A DNA stretch of 64,000 nt. Source: Symsagittifera roscoffensis. Its lineage: Eukaryota; Xenacoelomorpha; Acoela; Convolutidae. Position numbers and translations under genes: made by a program. The notes under the pieces are model-generated. The model made no database searches. It was not told the origin of the DNA and saw nothing but the letters and a program-made list of their open reading frames with translations. This document shows positions 47,922 to 60,093 of the stretch, in pieces. Location: assembly GCF_963678635.1 (NCBI RefSeq), contig NC_087064.1:58538338-58602337 (forward strand), in the 5' to 3' direction. The first letter of the stretch is position 1; each line of letters begins with the position of its first letter.

Positions 47922-49370
47922 TTGCTTTTCCAACAAGCCTTTTGAATTGCTTATTGATTATCATTAATCGTCTTTTCTGTTTAAATGTTTTCTACCACAT
48001 CTAAAGGGAACAGTAAAACTGTTTTACACATTCAGATTTAGATGCGCCTGTCAAAATGCTCTAGCAGTAATATTGAATGGTTAATGTTATGTACCTAATT
48101 ATCATGTAATGTTTTTTTGCCAAGATCACCAAAAACCGCATTAATTTGCAGCTGTTTTATTCAACCTGCTAGTTCCTACAGATTTGGCTTAGCTGAAAAA
48201 AAAAGAGAAAGGTTCAGAACAAGAATTGAGTTTACAGATCAACTTCCCTGATAACGAAGAGAGGCAAAAGATCAACTGTGGGTCTGGATTTACAGGGGCA
48301 AGTTGGAACCTTAGCTACACAAATACACCTCAAGGAAGCTGTCAAAGCTCAACGGAATAGTGCGAGCAGTCAGATCGCAGAAAAAAAATTATCCATTAAA
48401 TTCAAATAGCGGTCCCACAGAAGATAAGGCTGGTCAAAAAGCGTCGTCGCAAGCGCAATGATTAGGTATTCATTGTGTACCACCCAGAAAAAAAGGGGAA
48501 AAATCCCAGAATCCCAATACACATTCCAGATGAAGTACAAATTGAGATCAAGAAACTGATAGGTGATGGAAATGTCGAATAAATAAGCAAGTGGACTCAA
48601 GGGACTGCTTAAGTGCACCGATTACGACAAAAAAGAAATATTGCTTTTCCAACAAGCCTTTTGACTTGCTTATTGATTATCGTTAATCATCTCTCTTGTT
48701 TAAATGTTTTCTATCACGTCAAAGCAAAGGGAACAATAATACTGTTTTACAAATTCAGATGTAGATGCGCCTGTCAAAATGCTCTAGCAGTAATATTGAA
48801 TGGTTAATACTGTGTAACTAATTATTACGTAATGTTTTTTTGCCAAGATCACCAAAAACGCATTAATTTGCAGCTGTTTTGTTCAACCTGCTAGTTTCTA
48901 CAGGTTTGACTAAGCTGAAAAAAAAAGAAAGGTTAGGAACAAGAATTGATTTTACGGATCTACTTCTCTGATAACGGAGACAGGCAACTGATCCACTGTG
49001 GGTCTAGATTTACAGGGGAAAGTTGGAACCTTAATTACACAAATACACCTCAAGGCAGCTGTCAAAGCTCAATGGAGTAGTGAGAGCAGTCAGATCGCAG
49101 AAAAAAATTATCCATGAAATTCAAATAGCGGTCCCACAGAAAACAAGCTGGTCAAAAAGCCATGTCATAAGCGCAATGATTAGGTATCCATTGTGTACCA
49201 CCCAGAAAAAAGGGGGGGAAATCCCAGAAACCCAATACACATTCCAGATGAAGTACAAACGGAGATCAAGAAACTGATAGGTGATGGAAGTGCGAATAAA
49301 TAAATTAGTGGACACAAGGGACTGCCTAAGTGCACCGATTACGACAAAAAAGAAATAAATTGACTCAAAA
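47922..49370 (+). repeat. ~719-bp tandem duplication within Ty3/gypsy-derived sequence
   Basis: Unit 1 starts at 47922 (attgcttttccaacaagcc) and unit 2 at 48641 with the same phrase; they run in register to about 49370. A third copy, more diverged, lies at 54120-54790. Each ends in a plus-strand stretch reading IPDEVQIEIKKLIGDGNVE or similar, followed by a run near a YxxPI-like pattern. This is the segment just before the RT palm in Ty3/gypsy pol. Frames are broken. Confidence 0.75.
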
Positions 49371-49379
49371 AAAATTACC

Positions 49380-50700
49380 TGAGAGGCCAAACCTAAAAAT
49401 CAACAGTTTTATAAAAACAATCACAAAATGTCTAACATAATGGAAATAATAGATGGAGTGAGCCAAATTATCACTGTAATTTCAAACTAGCTGCAGATAC
49501 AGCTAAACATTGCAATTTCAAAATCAGAGGAGGTAATGCAACCAACAGGCACCCATAGGTTCTAAAGGAGATTTTATGGTAATGCAGACTTGCCGGCCGA
49601 GTTTGAAATAAAAAAGCATAGAAAACAAAATCACTCGGAAACAAGGATAGCCTGTTACTGAGCAAGTAGCACAGAATATTCCGACCAGTCTTAAAAGAAA
49701 AAACAGAAATTTTTTTCAATTTTTTGTCGTTTTTTTCTGCATGTTGTGATAAAAAAAATCTGGGCGAAAAAATAGAATTTAGGCATATTTGAGATTCTTA
49801 AAAACTAGCTCTATTGGAAAACCGTCTTGAAGAAAAATAATCAGGAAAACGAAAAAAAAACCTGTAAAAATCTGGAAAAAAATCGAAATTTTTTCAAATT
49901 TTTGTTCAGAAATTTTTTGAATTTTCAAGTTTTCGAGTCCAAAAACTGCACCAAAAAACATCAAAAACTACCTTAACAGGAGTAAAACTCAGTTTTCAAC
50001 TCTAAATTTGAGCTTAAATAAGCGAATGTAAGCGTACCAGGTCACCTTATTAGCTCAAAAATAGACCAAAAATCAAAAATTTGAAGCCGATTTTTCTCGA
50101 CACAACCGGTTTTTATTGACACAGCCAGTTTTTTTAATCGGTTTTTCAAAATTGCTTAATATATTTCGAATCACGACTAAAAAAGCTTTAATATGATATA
50201 TCACTCAAACCAATCCGAGCTTTTTTTGTGGTAATTGATTTTGCGTGGAAAATAAAAAGCAAAAAAAACTAAAACACACCCGAATACAAAGTTCCGATTT
50301 GAGGTACTTGGTTTTGTGTGAAAAAAAAGCAAAATAAAAAAAGCAAAATAAAAAAAGCAAAAGAAAACAAAATTACACCCGAATAGAAAATTTCTCCGTA
50401 TTTACAATATTCAAATCAATTACCGTTTGTTTTCCAGATCTCGTTAAGTTTGTTGTGTGAAATAAAAAACGAAAGTATACCTGAAGGATTAAGAAAAAGA
50501 GCTTGTATTAAAAAAGAGACAATTGAAAAGGAAGCCCACTAGAAAAAATCTAACAACTTTTTTTATTTTGAGATGCATAAATCATTTGAAACTGAACGAA
50601 GCAAATGTAACCGACAAATTGAGACCACGACTCAAAGAAGTGAAAAAAGCTTTTTTGTCAATTAATTGAAATAGGCGAAAAAAACTGCAGGAGCAAGTAT
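49380..50700 (+). pseudogene. Ty3/gypsy RT and RNase H remnants, copy 1
   Basis: Near 49490-49600 (+) the reading ADTAKHCNFKIRGGNAT, then a piece resembling DLPAEF, matches the palm of Ty3/gypsy RT. Near 50560-50660, INHLKLNEANVTDKLRPRL-like sequence matches the RT/RNase H connection. A better-preserved second copy is at 54890-55480. Many stops. Confidence 0.6.
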
Positions 50701-50788
50701 TTCACAATTTGACTATAATAATTTGAAAGAAAAATACAGGAGTCAAATGGGACTCTAGTCATACCGCGCTCGTAGCTAGGCTGGGGTA

Positions 50789-51676
50789 GTGGAAGACAAG
50801 CAATTTCACTCCTGGCTAGCTGTCTCTACTAACTTTCTCAAAACTTCTTCGAATTGCGAGTGGGTCTTCTTGTGTGTCGTCTGTTTCCAGGTTGGGGTCA
50901 CTTCTCAAAACCCTGCCCTTGCCTGCTCATTTCTTGCGTTGTCAAGAACTCTACAAAAGGGTTTTTTGATGAACATACCTCTTTAGAATCCACAAGGTTA
51001 CTCAGTCGCTCAGCTCGTTCTCTCTACTTTCTGTTTAAACGTTTTGTTTTCTCCTACTGCTTCTTTTTAGTCTTCATCAAAGAGTCTCTTCCACGTGTCT
51101 CGTGTCTCTTTATTTTTGCGTCCTAAAGTGCTCCTTTTTGACTATTTCCAATCCATCTCTTTTCTCCATGATGTCTCTCATGTCATGTTGATCTACATTT
51201 CTTTTTCTTCTACTCTAGTCCTCTTTGCTGGCAACAAGTCTCGTTTGGGAGTTTGGGAAATAGATGAAGTGGCTCCGCTGATCGATAAATAAATTATCCT
51301 CTTTAGACCAGGCCGAAGTCTGTTAGGAAGAGATATTTTCTTTTCCCGGGCTGGCTGGTAAAAATCGGTTGTTCTTCAAACCGGGCTCGTTCGCCAAGGC
51401 ACTGCCCGACAGTGCACCGTTTCTCGTTATCACCAGCTTCTTTGGGTGCTCATGAACATTTTTAGTTTCACGAGCGGCTATTACAATGACTTCCGTGGGC
51501 TTGTCTACACTGTTGTCATGTGTCAGGATGTTAGTCAAGACCACAATCAACATGGTCAGTTCTGGGTCGTGCAGAGCAAAACCAGTTTCAGTGAGCCGGC
51601 AATAAACTACATCTAGCACCGGCTGTTCATGAAACTCTGCCAAGTCCATTTGATCATTAGCATCAAAATTGTTCAT
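50789..51676 (-). pseudogene. Antisense retroelement-like module, copy 1, with a 117-codon ORF
   Basis: The segment 50789-51320 repeats at 55565-56100. Read on the minus strand it is charged and helical (SQFEEVLRKLVETAS, DMRDIMEKRDGLEIVKKEHF), as in gag proteins, but with no decisive motif. At its 5' side an ATG-initiated ORF (51676-51323, minus) is open for 117 codons, with no stop in otherwise decayed DNA; it starts MNNFDANDQMDLAEF and has no recognised domain. Its orientation is opposite to the gypsy pol pieces just upstream, so it is either a separate element or an inverted piece. Confidence 0.45.
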
Positions 51677-52007
51677 TTTTTCATAACTACTCTGGAGAAT
51701 AATTGTTGGGAACGATGATTGTATAGATCATTGTGCTTGAAGATTGTATTCAAAAATTTGAATTTAAGAAGTAATGCAAATAATCAATTTTAAAAGATTT
51801 GTTGTGTAAAATTGTTAAATATTTTTTTAGTCTATCCAGAGTCTTGAAAATTGAACTAAAGGCAGACAGTTCTTTTTTTGGTTCTTCTAAGTGCTCTTTC
51901 CTGGTCTTGCCCTCCATAGAAACTCTATATTTTCTTACTCTCTCCTAAAATGGCTTCAAAGGCGTCTTGATTATCATATCCGCAGTAATTGCTATTATAC
52001 ATGTCCT

Positions 52008-52165
52008 CTCTGTCAGTATGAAGTCGCTAGTGTTCGGAGAATTTTCACTCGTTTAAAAGTGTATCACGAAACCCTGAATTTGAAACAGTGAAACTCGGAA
52101 AGATGTCCGAAAGTCTAAGATTTGAGATACTGGATCTACTTCGAGATTTTTGCGTGAACCAAAGG
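52008..52165 (+). pseudogene. Fragment copy of the DEG/ENaC last exon (copy B)
   Basis: gtgttcggagaattttcactcg, gtgtatcacgaaaccctgaattt and gaaagatgtccgaaagtc correspond to 47608-47690 of the channel gene (IRRNFARLEVYYETLNFEKMSESPGYE). An extra acagtgaa after ATTTGAA brings a stop. Similarity ends near the pre-TM2 region. Confidence 0.8.
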
Positions 52166-52169
52166 TCAT

Positions 52170-53784
52170 GTTTTGCAGCTGTATTTTTCAGTCTGCGATT
52201 TCCTACAGCTTTGGCTTAATTGAAAAACAAAAGTAATCAGAACAAAAATTGAACTTATTTCTAATTAATGACGTTTTTTGTTTTATAGAGTTCCTCAAGT
52301 TATCACATGGCGTAGCCAGCAACATTCATCCTTAAGGTAGGACAATCTATTGACATGGGGATACCGTCACTCTGGGCGGCGGCAAGTTCCATTTCCAATG
52401 ACAATTAAAATTCTGTTTCGAACTTTTTTTGATTGTGGTAACGGTATAAGAGAAGGTTGAACCGGATTAACATTAGAGGATCCGAAAAAAAACGTTAGAA
52501 GAAAAACTACCGACAACCAAATCTCCACGAACTGGAGAAAATGCAGCTGCGATAGCAGCTAAGGAATTAAAAAACAAACCCGTCCCGGACAAGATCATGC
52601 ACTTGAACCTGCTTGTGTAGGTTTCAGCTGAATCAGGCGCTGGCTCTGATCTCAAGGCGACAACAACTCTTCTTCTCAACAGATACACTTTTTCTTTTTT
52701 TTTGCTATATGATTGGTTATCTTTCGATTTTTTGTTCAATCTTTTTAACGACTGATAGGATCTTTGGCGTCAGTAAACTGCGTCGGCTAATGACCGTCAC
52801 CTCGTTTTTTTGTCGTTTTTTTTATCATTGCCTGAGATCGGCGGAGCTTTAGGTTAAAGCAACTGATCAATTAGTTCAAGTTCATGCTTTTCTAGCATTC
52901 TCGGTTCTCGCCGAATTCCTGGTGCGATGATCATGTCGCTTCGTTTCTCCCAGTCTGATGAACAATGACATCCTTTTTCTGAACTAGACAAAAAATTACA
53001 AGACAAAAATCAGACATGAAAATGATTAGCTGCTATTCTAACATTCAATACGCTATTTCCTGAAGAGATATTCGAAGCGGCAATCAAGTTCTAAAAGAGC
53101 ACACGCAGAACACTTGCATTCTAGAAATTGAATGCATTAACTGCTGGAACACTATTGAAATCAAAATTTGCAATAAAAATGAGACAAGACCTTAATGGAG
53201 GACAGAAACTTCAATGGAAAAAACAAACCACATTATCAACAAGATTGCAAAAAGAAATAAGGCAAAACAGAAATTTAGCGAACACATTAGTAAGAAGTTC
53301 TTGCAACAGATGTGTTACAACTTTTCCGAGGAACATCTAAAAGCTCTCTAGCTTTAAAAAACTTTGCAGCTTTTGCAAATTTTGCAACAAATCGAATCAC
53401 TTTACAAAAATTTGTGATCAAAAAAGGCCAGCGAAGTCGCAAAGGAATCGGAAAGATCCGACAAGGAGTTACTTAATAGTAGAAGACTTCGAATCCTCTG
53501 ATGAACAAAAATTATGTCAATTATTAAAAGAACTAACCAACGCATAACCAAACTATATTTTTAAATTAGATACACTTCGGTTTTTGTGTCTGAAAAAATG
53601 TCATGTTCTAGCGCGTACAATTCCCAAAAGAGCTGTTGAACTCTGTTTGGATTGTAAACTGGATGCAAAAATTTCTTGTTTCTGGATGCAAAAGAAGTTT
53701 CTCAACATAGTTAGATAGAAAGCCAAAATTCCGGATTAAATTTCCGGATCAATTTTCTGTATGTGATCACTACGTTGTGAGCAC
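52170..53784. other. Decayed mosaic, nothing recognised beyond a gypsy-block edge
   Basis: 52170-52260 matches the segment at about 48150-48240 (tttgcagctgt, cctacag.tttggctta). The rest has short open frames, such as 53128-53340 (+), without motifs. Confidence 0.5.
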
Positions 53785-54050
53785 TATGCTAGTGTTCGGA
53801 GAAACTTCACTCGTTTGTATGTGCATCACAAAACTCTTAATTTGAAACAGTGAATTTCGAAAAGATGTCAGAAAGTCCAGGTTATGAGATAGAGGATCTA
53901 CTTAGTGATTTTAGCGGAAACAATGGGATCTGGATAGGCTAGAGTGTTTTGGCACTCTTTGAAATAGTCCAGTTTGTATACGAAGTTGTAGACATCACCT
54001 ATATAAAAAACTGAAATTGGATCGATAATAACAATCATCATTCATTGCAA
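53785..54050 (+). pseudogene. Fragment copy of the DEG/ENaC last exon and 3' UTR (copy A)
   Basis: About 250 bases match 47608-47855, including aagatgtcagaaagtccagg and tatgagata, the TM2 coding region, and the 3' UTR phrase catcattcattgca. TM2 carries TAG where the channel has TGG (Trp of GWS), and there are further stops plus the same acagtgaa insertion as copy B. It starts inside exon 3 and lacks all upstream coding sequence. Confidence 0.9.
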
Positions 54051-54119
54051 AATTAAACAGTTCCAAAAGTTCAACAGCCCAGTAATTGAATTGAGTTTGA
54101 ATGCTTTGTAGTTTTATAG

Positions 54120-55480
54120 TCACATTGTTTTTTCAACAACCTTTCTACTTGCAAGTTGAAGATCATTAATCGTCTTTTCTGTTTAAATGTTTTCTACCAC
54201 ATCTAGAAGGAATAGTGATACTGTTTTCTCTACTCTGATTCAACTTGCTCGAAAATTTTAATAGTTATCACGTATAAAATTTATACCAAGGTCACCAATT
54301 ACCATATTTTTTGAAGCTGTATTATTCAGTCTGTGAAATCCTACAGATTTGGCTGAGCTGACAAAAAAAAGAGAAAAGCTCAGAGTAAGAGTTAAGTTTA
54401 CGGATCAACCTTTTTGATAACGGGAGAGGAAAAAGATCCATTGTGGGTCTGGGTTCACTAAGGCAAGTTGGAACCTTAACTTAAAAAAAGCACCCAAAGG
54501 AAGCTGTCAAAGCTGAATGCGATAGAGTGAGCAGTCAAAGAGTTGAAAAAAATTATTCGTTCAATTCTAAAAGCGGTCCCACAGACGACAAGACCAGTCA
54601 AAAAATCATATTGTAAGCGCAATGATTAGATGTCCATCCATTGCGTACCATCCAGTAAAAAGGAGAAAGAAACCCAGAATCCTATTACACGTTCCAGAAG
54701 AAGAACCAACAGAGATCATGAAACGGTTAGCTGGAGGATATGTCGATTAAATGGACAAAAGTGACTGCCTATTTTCACCAATTACGCTTAAAAAAAATTG
54801 ATTAAAAAAATTGACCCCAGGGGAAAAAGCTATTTATCAACAGTTGAATAAAACAGTCACCAAATGTCTAACATAGTTGAAAAAATGATGGAGTAAATCA
54901 AATCATCAACGAGCAAAAGGCTGGTTTGCTGTACTTCACAGTGCTTGACCTAAAATAAGCGCATAGCCCTTCAAACTAGCTGAAGATACAGCTAAAAATT
55001 GCGATTTGAAAGTCTTGGGATGTATTGCAACAGGCACCTATAGATTCTTAACGAGGTTATATGGTCTAGCACACATGTCAATCTTTTTTGAAAAAAAAAG
55101 ACGATGAATATAATTCAAAATCATTCAGAAATTACCGTTTGTTCTCTAGATGTCATTATGGTTGTATTAAAAAGAAAAGAAAATAAACATGAAAGAACAA
55201 GAAGAAAAACACGGATTAACATAAGAAAAAAGTACAATTTACCTCGCGGGCTAATAAAAGGAAGCCCCCGAGAAAAAGTGAAAATACTTAGATCAATTTT
55301 GGGCAGCATAAATCATCTGACTGAAAATATACCGACCAAAGCAAACGTAACCGACAAATTGAGATCACTGCGGAAAAAAACAAGTCATGAACACATGAAG
55401 TTTTCCGTCGAAAAACTTTCATTAAGAGAGGAGCACATTGTCACTTATGAAGTTTTAAAGCAGCAGCAGCACAAACTAAT
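54120..55480 (+). pseudogene. Ty3/gypsy RT and RNase H remnants, copy 2
   Basis: 54120-54790 is the third copy of the 719-bp block. At about 54940-55080 (+) LYFTVLDLK, LAEDTAKNCDL and ATGTYRFLTRLYGLAHM match the RT palm of Ty3/gypsy. At 55240-55370 LRSILGSINHLTENIPTKAN and VTDKLRSLRKKT match the RT/RNase H connection. The stretch from 55104 is open for 253 codons, but its end (after about 55560) runs through the antisense module and is not a natural protein. Confidence 0.8.
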
Positions 55481-55564
55481 TTTTATGATACGAAAAAAGA
55501 TAATAGAATCAAATGCCATTCTAGTCATAAAGTGCTTGGAGCTAAGCAGGGGTAGAAAACAGAG

Positions 55565-56200
55565 TCAGACAAATAGTTTCACTTGTTGGCTAATTGTCTC
55601 CACAGTTTTTCTCAAAACTTCTTTGAGCTGTGCATGGGTCTTCTTATGTGTTGTTCGTTTCCGGGTTGGTCTCTTCTCCAGATCGTCAAGTTGCCTAAGT
55701 ATCAGTCGATATCATAATTCGTGCGGTGTCAAACTCTCTACAGGTTGGTTTCATCCAAGAACATACATCTTTAGAATCAGTTTCGCTCAAAATTGTTCAA
55801 ACGCTCAGCTTGTTCTCTGTACTTTCTCCTCAAATGTTCTTTTTTCTCTTACTACTTCATTTTAGTCCTCATCAAAGAGTCTCTTCCATGTGTTTCTCTT
55901 CCACGTGTTTTCTCGCCTCCTGAAGAATGCCTTTTGACTCTTTCCTATCTATCTCCTTTCTCCATGAAGTTTCTCATCGTTTCGTTGATCTATTTTTCTA
56001 CTTCTTCTACTCTTGTCTTCTTTGCTGGCACAACTCGTCTCGTTGAGGACTTTGGGAAATAGACGAAGCGACTCCGCTGTTTGTTACCAAATGTATCTTC
56101 TTTAGACCAGGAAGAGGCTTTTTCTTGGCTGTTAAAACTGTTGTTTTAACAGCCAAGAACTTACAACCTAATACTATATTTACAAAAAAGAACGTAAACA
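55565..56200 (-). pseudogene. Antisense retroelement-like module, copy 2
   Basis: Same module as 50789-51320, about 4.78 kb further on, with phrases such as ctcaaaacttct, gggtcttctt and catcaaagagtctcttcca in register. It ends at the perfect hairpin at 56122-56159. Confidence 0.6.
56122..56159. repeat. Perfect 17-bp hairpin
   Basis: TTCTTGGCTGTTAAAAC, a 4-base loop (tgtt), then its exact complement GTTTTAACAGCCAAGAA. The copy of this region at 51.3 kb lacks the palindrome. Confidence 0.95.
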
Positions 56201-56734
56201 TCCCTAAACTTTGAAGTCTTGAATGTCCTTAGTCTTTTCTACCCTTCTATCTGAGACCTTAAAAGGCTAACTAGGTACTTACAGTCTATTCACTCAGGTC
56301 CTATTCTCACTACACCTCGATCATTAAATCTAAGGGTTTATCTTTGTTTTTCCTGTTTCTGTTTCCGACAACCTCAATCTATAACCAAAACATATTTCTT
56401 ATGTAGATACAATTTGATTTTGATGTCTGAGAAAATTTTATGTAGAAGCGCGTGCAAATCCCAAAAAAAGCTGTTGATCTCAAAATCGACCGTACACTAG
56501 ATGCAAAGTTCCTTCACTCCTCTATCCACTAAGAAGTAAGAAGTCTCTCAACATAATAACATATGAACTAAGTTTTCCGGATCAATGGGTTGCTTCTCGT
56601 CACCCTTGTCACCACAAAGCACAAATTTGTCCTGCTTTTTCTGATATTTCCGTTCACAGAAACATAATAAATTTTTTCTCTCCTAAATTTGATGCTAATG
56701 TCGTGTTCAATCTCATATTCGCAGTAACCGTTAT

Positions 56735-56795
56735 TGTACAAATCCTCTCTGTCAGTATAAAGTCGCTGTATGTTAGGACTATAACGCCTGAATAC
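56735..56795 (+). pseudogene. Small repeat shared with the flank of channel copy B
   Basis: cctctctgtcagta(t/a)aaagtcgct matches 52004-52030, directly before the channel-derived piece of copy B, but the channel-like sequence itself has faded here. Confidence 0.4.
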
Positions 56796-57639
56796 TCATT
56801 GGGTATGTAAATTTAAACCTGGCTCGGCTGATCTTTCTTTTTCTAGTTACTTTGGAGCCTTCATCTGCTTTTGCTTAACATATTATTTTTTTCTCGCATT
56901 TTTTAGCTTTTTGGTGTGGGTAACTTCTACTACAGCTTACTGGACAAAAAAGTCCATTGATGTAGCCACCGATTGCCTACAACCTGGTTGCGGTGTGGCG
57001 ATGAAATGAAGAACGATCCTTCCTGGGCAGCTCAGGAACGATCAAGTTTTTTGCTATTGATTTTTTTCATAGTTACGAAATTTCGCCTCAATTGGCCGTT
57101 CCAAGATGCCCAGGTGGGTGATTTTCTGTTTGCATGATTCTTGTAGCTCATCATCAATCTCGGTTTTATGTTTTTATCGATCCACGTTCGGTTTGCTATC
57201 TTGATCATGCACAATGTCTACTTCCTGTGACACTGATATCTCTTCAGACCCACTCATTCTTCCACTATTTTCTTCAGGTCCATCCTGTCAACACAAAGTC
57301 CTCTCCATGAAAATTAACTTTCTTGACGGGTTTTCCCCTGCTACTATGTTATGCCTGTACCCAAAAAAATAGGACTGTCTCGGTGTTCTTTGGAGCTTCG
57401 TCATGTTCGGTTTCGTTCCAATCTTCTTCTGCGTATGGTAACGTTTGATATTCAACATCAATCGCCTCATTGGAGTCGATCGATGGCACCTTGCTCCGTC
57501 TTAAAGAATCTCAATTCCAACTTTCTTTCTAGTGCATTTCAAGTTGAATTAACTGGCAAGAACTATCAAAAAATCGTCACCCTTTTCCATTTTTTCCTGG
57601 GCGCCTCAATCTTTCGATGTTGTATTATGGGGTGCAAAA

Positions 57640-58180
57640 TTTTTCAAATGTGCATTTGGCTTGAACTGAGCCTAAAAAATAGTCGCTCAAGGTGTAGCTC
57701 CGGTATCATGAATGAATCTATCCCTTTCTGAGGATTTTCATGGTAACTTACGGTAGAATCACAACCTGAAAAATATAAAAATGTTCTCCTGCCGGCTATG
57801 ATTTGGCTCAAGCTGTCTTCTATCCGAACTATTCCAATCGCCGTGTAATTTCCCCCACGGAAACTTATCGCGACATTTAGGGATATTCATGGCTGAAGAT
57901 GTTAATGGTAAAGCTTTCCCATGTTGCGATTTTCCGGGTAGAAGAATCTTAGATCTTTAACACGTCCTGTCAGCATCGTATGAGGACTCATGTCTGCAAT
58001 GTGCTGTTAAAAGCCCCTGTTACTTGAGTCAAAAAGCTGTCCAAATCTGTCATATATCGGAAAATATATGACATACATTCAACATTGAAGCCAATATCTT
58101 GTTGTCGCTCGACTAATCCATTCTTCTGTGGGTGACATGTCGTTGAGTGAGACTGTTTTATTTAAGAGCGCCTCATTAGA
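57640..58180 (-). pseudogene. Ty3/gypsy integrase core C-terminal part, decayed
   Basis: On the minus strand HPQKNGLVERQ matches the integrase core around the catalytic Glu. RYMTDLDSFLTQVTGAFNST and MSPHTMLTGRVKDL match the sequence downstream of it. An aromatic FFYPENRNMGK and a degraded C-terminal domain follow. The catalytic Asp part of the core is missing or unreadable. Confidence 0.75.
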
Positions 58181-58282
58181 TCTTTCAAGAACTCGCCATT
58201 AAAAACAGTATCCATGTTGGGTTGGAATGTCATTGAGTATGGTACTATCACAGCCTGAATCATCTGAGGCTGCTAACAGCTT

Positions 58283-58522
58283 TCATTTACTTCGTAGCAG
58301 CTCTGTTTGGTAGTGCTGCGGCAAAACTATTGCATTGTACTTATACAAAATTTTGTCGTCTTCTCGTCTTTTGCACGCTACAATCCCATCCTTGCTCAAA
58401 TAGAATCGTCTATATTTCTGCGCATGGCAGTGATGACAAATGATCCTGTTACACTCCTCATCCAGGTCTTTTTTGTCTAGAGCTGCATCGTTACCTCTTC
58501 CTTTTTTCAAGCTGCTTGTCAT
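58283..58522 (-). pseudogene. Ty3/gypsy integrase zinc-binding region, truncated
   Basis: CNRIICHHCHAQKYRRFYLS, then IVACKRREDDKILYKYN and AIVLPQHYQTELLRSK, match the linker and the start of the H2C2 zinc-binding domain. The expected HD..GH..I and CxxC are absent, so a deletion separates it from the core at 58180. Confidence 0.65.
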
Positions 58523-58678
58523 GCGATCATTTTTATGGGATTTTAGTAAATCGAGTGTCGGTATCTTACCTTCAACTAAGTTTTCATTACCCTGAGCTCA
58601 ATATTGAGCTCATTTTGTTGGTGTGCCTCATCTTTCATCTTGACAAAACAAGTCTTGAAAGGTAGTCCATTCATCAAT

Positions 58679-59868
58679 TCATAGGGCTCAAGATCAATTA
58701 TCAATGCTTCTTTTTGTAATAACAGGTTTATGGATCAATTTTACAGTGTTATTTGTTCCAGATCAGTGGCCGCGTTAGTCTAATGACTGTTTCATTGAAG
58801 GCTATGAATCGATCACCATAAATATTTTGATAAAATTCCCTGTCCATGTCTTTTGCCCTTTTTTTACAATTAAGAATTGAAAGAACAATGCAGCAACATC
58901 TGAGCTCAATCATGAGTATCTGCCTGAAAAAGTATCTGCTTCCAATTTCATCAAAATTTCTACATTTTCTAACTTGCTGAGTTAGTAGAGGGAAGCGTTT
59001 TATTTTCAGAATCTATTTCCCGTTACATCGGATTGATGCACCTAACTAGAGTCCCCGGGCAAAACCTTGTTCACGGGATCCTGTCTGTTCGTATCTTAAT
59101 ATTTTCATCGTTAGTTTCCCCGGAAAAGTTTCCTCTTCGGAGTCGTTGATTGCAGCATCGTCAGACATCTGATCGCTCGTAAAAAAACTGAATGTGTTCT
59201 TCTGATCCTTAATCCCGTCTTTCCTTGTTCTATACGAAGTTTTGATCCATACAATCTGGGGGACAGAGGAGATTAGATGCTAAACCAGCGTCCTGCAATC
59301 TGGCTCGGTCTCCCGGTGTTGATGTCTTCTTTGATTGCTTGGAACTATGTTGCTGAACGCAAAGAAAATGTTTGCAGCCCTCCACTCTGGCTCACCATTT
59401 TTAAACTCTCAATTTTTTGCTCTAAAAACTGACTGAACATCCGCGTCCCCTCGGGTTCGTCCTCCTCTATCTTGTTAAATCAAGGAGAGGCTGTTAATGT
59501 GCACACAAGTGAAGTCACCTTGCACCATTTTCAGCGCAATTATGAATCTGAGGGCATGGCGTCGTTTTTAGCCAGAATCTTGATTTTAGCTGTTTTTTTT
59601 TCTACTTGCAGTTTGGAATGACTGGTATGGGAATAAGTGCTTCACATCTTTCTCTGTCAATCAATGAGAGTCTTGATTTCTTCTCTGGTTGGTTGGCTTA
59701 CTTTTTTTGTTTCTACTGTTCAAAAAGCTCATCTCCTTACTAAGGACTGTCAGCGTTCTGGTGTTTGTCACACGTTCTGTAATCGTTTATCATGTGACTT
59801 CATTCCAATTGATTTATCCAGCTACCTTTCTCACTCTGGCTCATGAAGTTTGTCTTCAGCCTGAATAA
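58679..59868. repeat. ~1.18-kb direct repeat, copy 1 (copy 2 at 61693-62855)
   Basis: Long collinear similarity with 61693-62855: ccagatcagtggccgcgtta, atctgagctcaatcatga, tcgtcagacatctgatcgct and cctttctcactctggctcat occur in both in the same order. Unrecognised content. It separates the RT (60.1-60.9 kb) from the integrase (57.6-58.5 kb) of the minus-strand gypsy remains, so it is an insertion or a junction of two copies. Confidence 0.85.
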
Positions 59869-60093
59869 AGCACAATTAGACTCTCGTAGCCCGAAGGAAG
59901 CGCTCCTCAACTTAGCACAACCTTTCTGAAAAATTGTAGCTACTGCTAAAATTTAGGTCTTTGGAAAACCGTACTTCATCTCTCTGTCGCTCGGCATCTT
60001 TTTTGTATGCTATGGGACAGAGAACAATTCTCCCGTTTCATTATTGATCCTGAAGCAAAAATCTTGAGGTACGGACGAATGAAGCATCAGTAT

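Noticed and set aside
55104-55865. 253-codon plus-strand open frame as a single gene
   Set aside because: The first half is Ty3/gypsy RNase H-type sequence and the last third is the reverse of another repeated module; it is a chance fusion.
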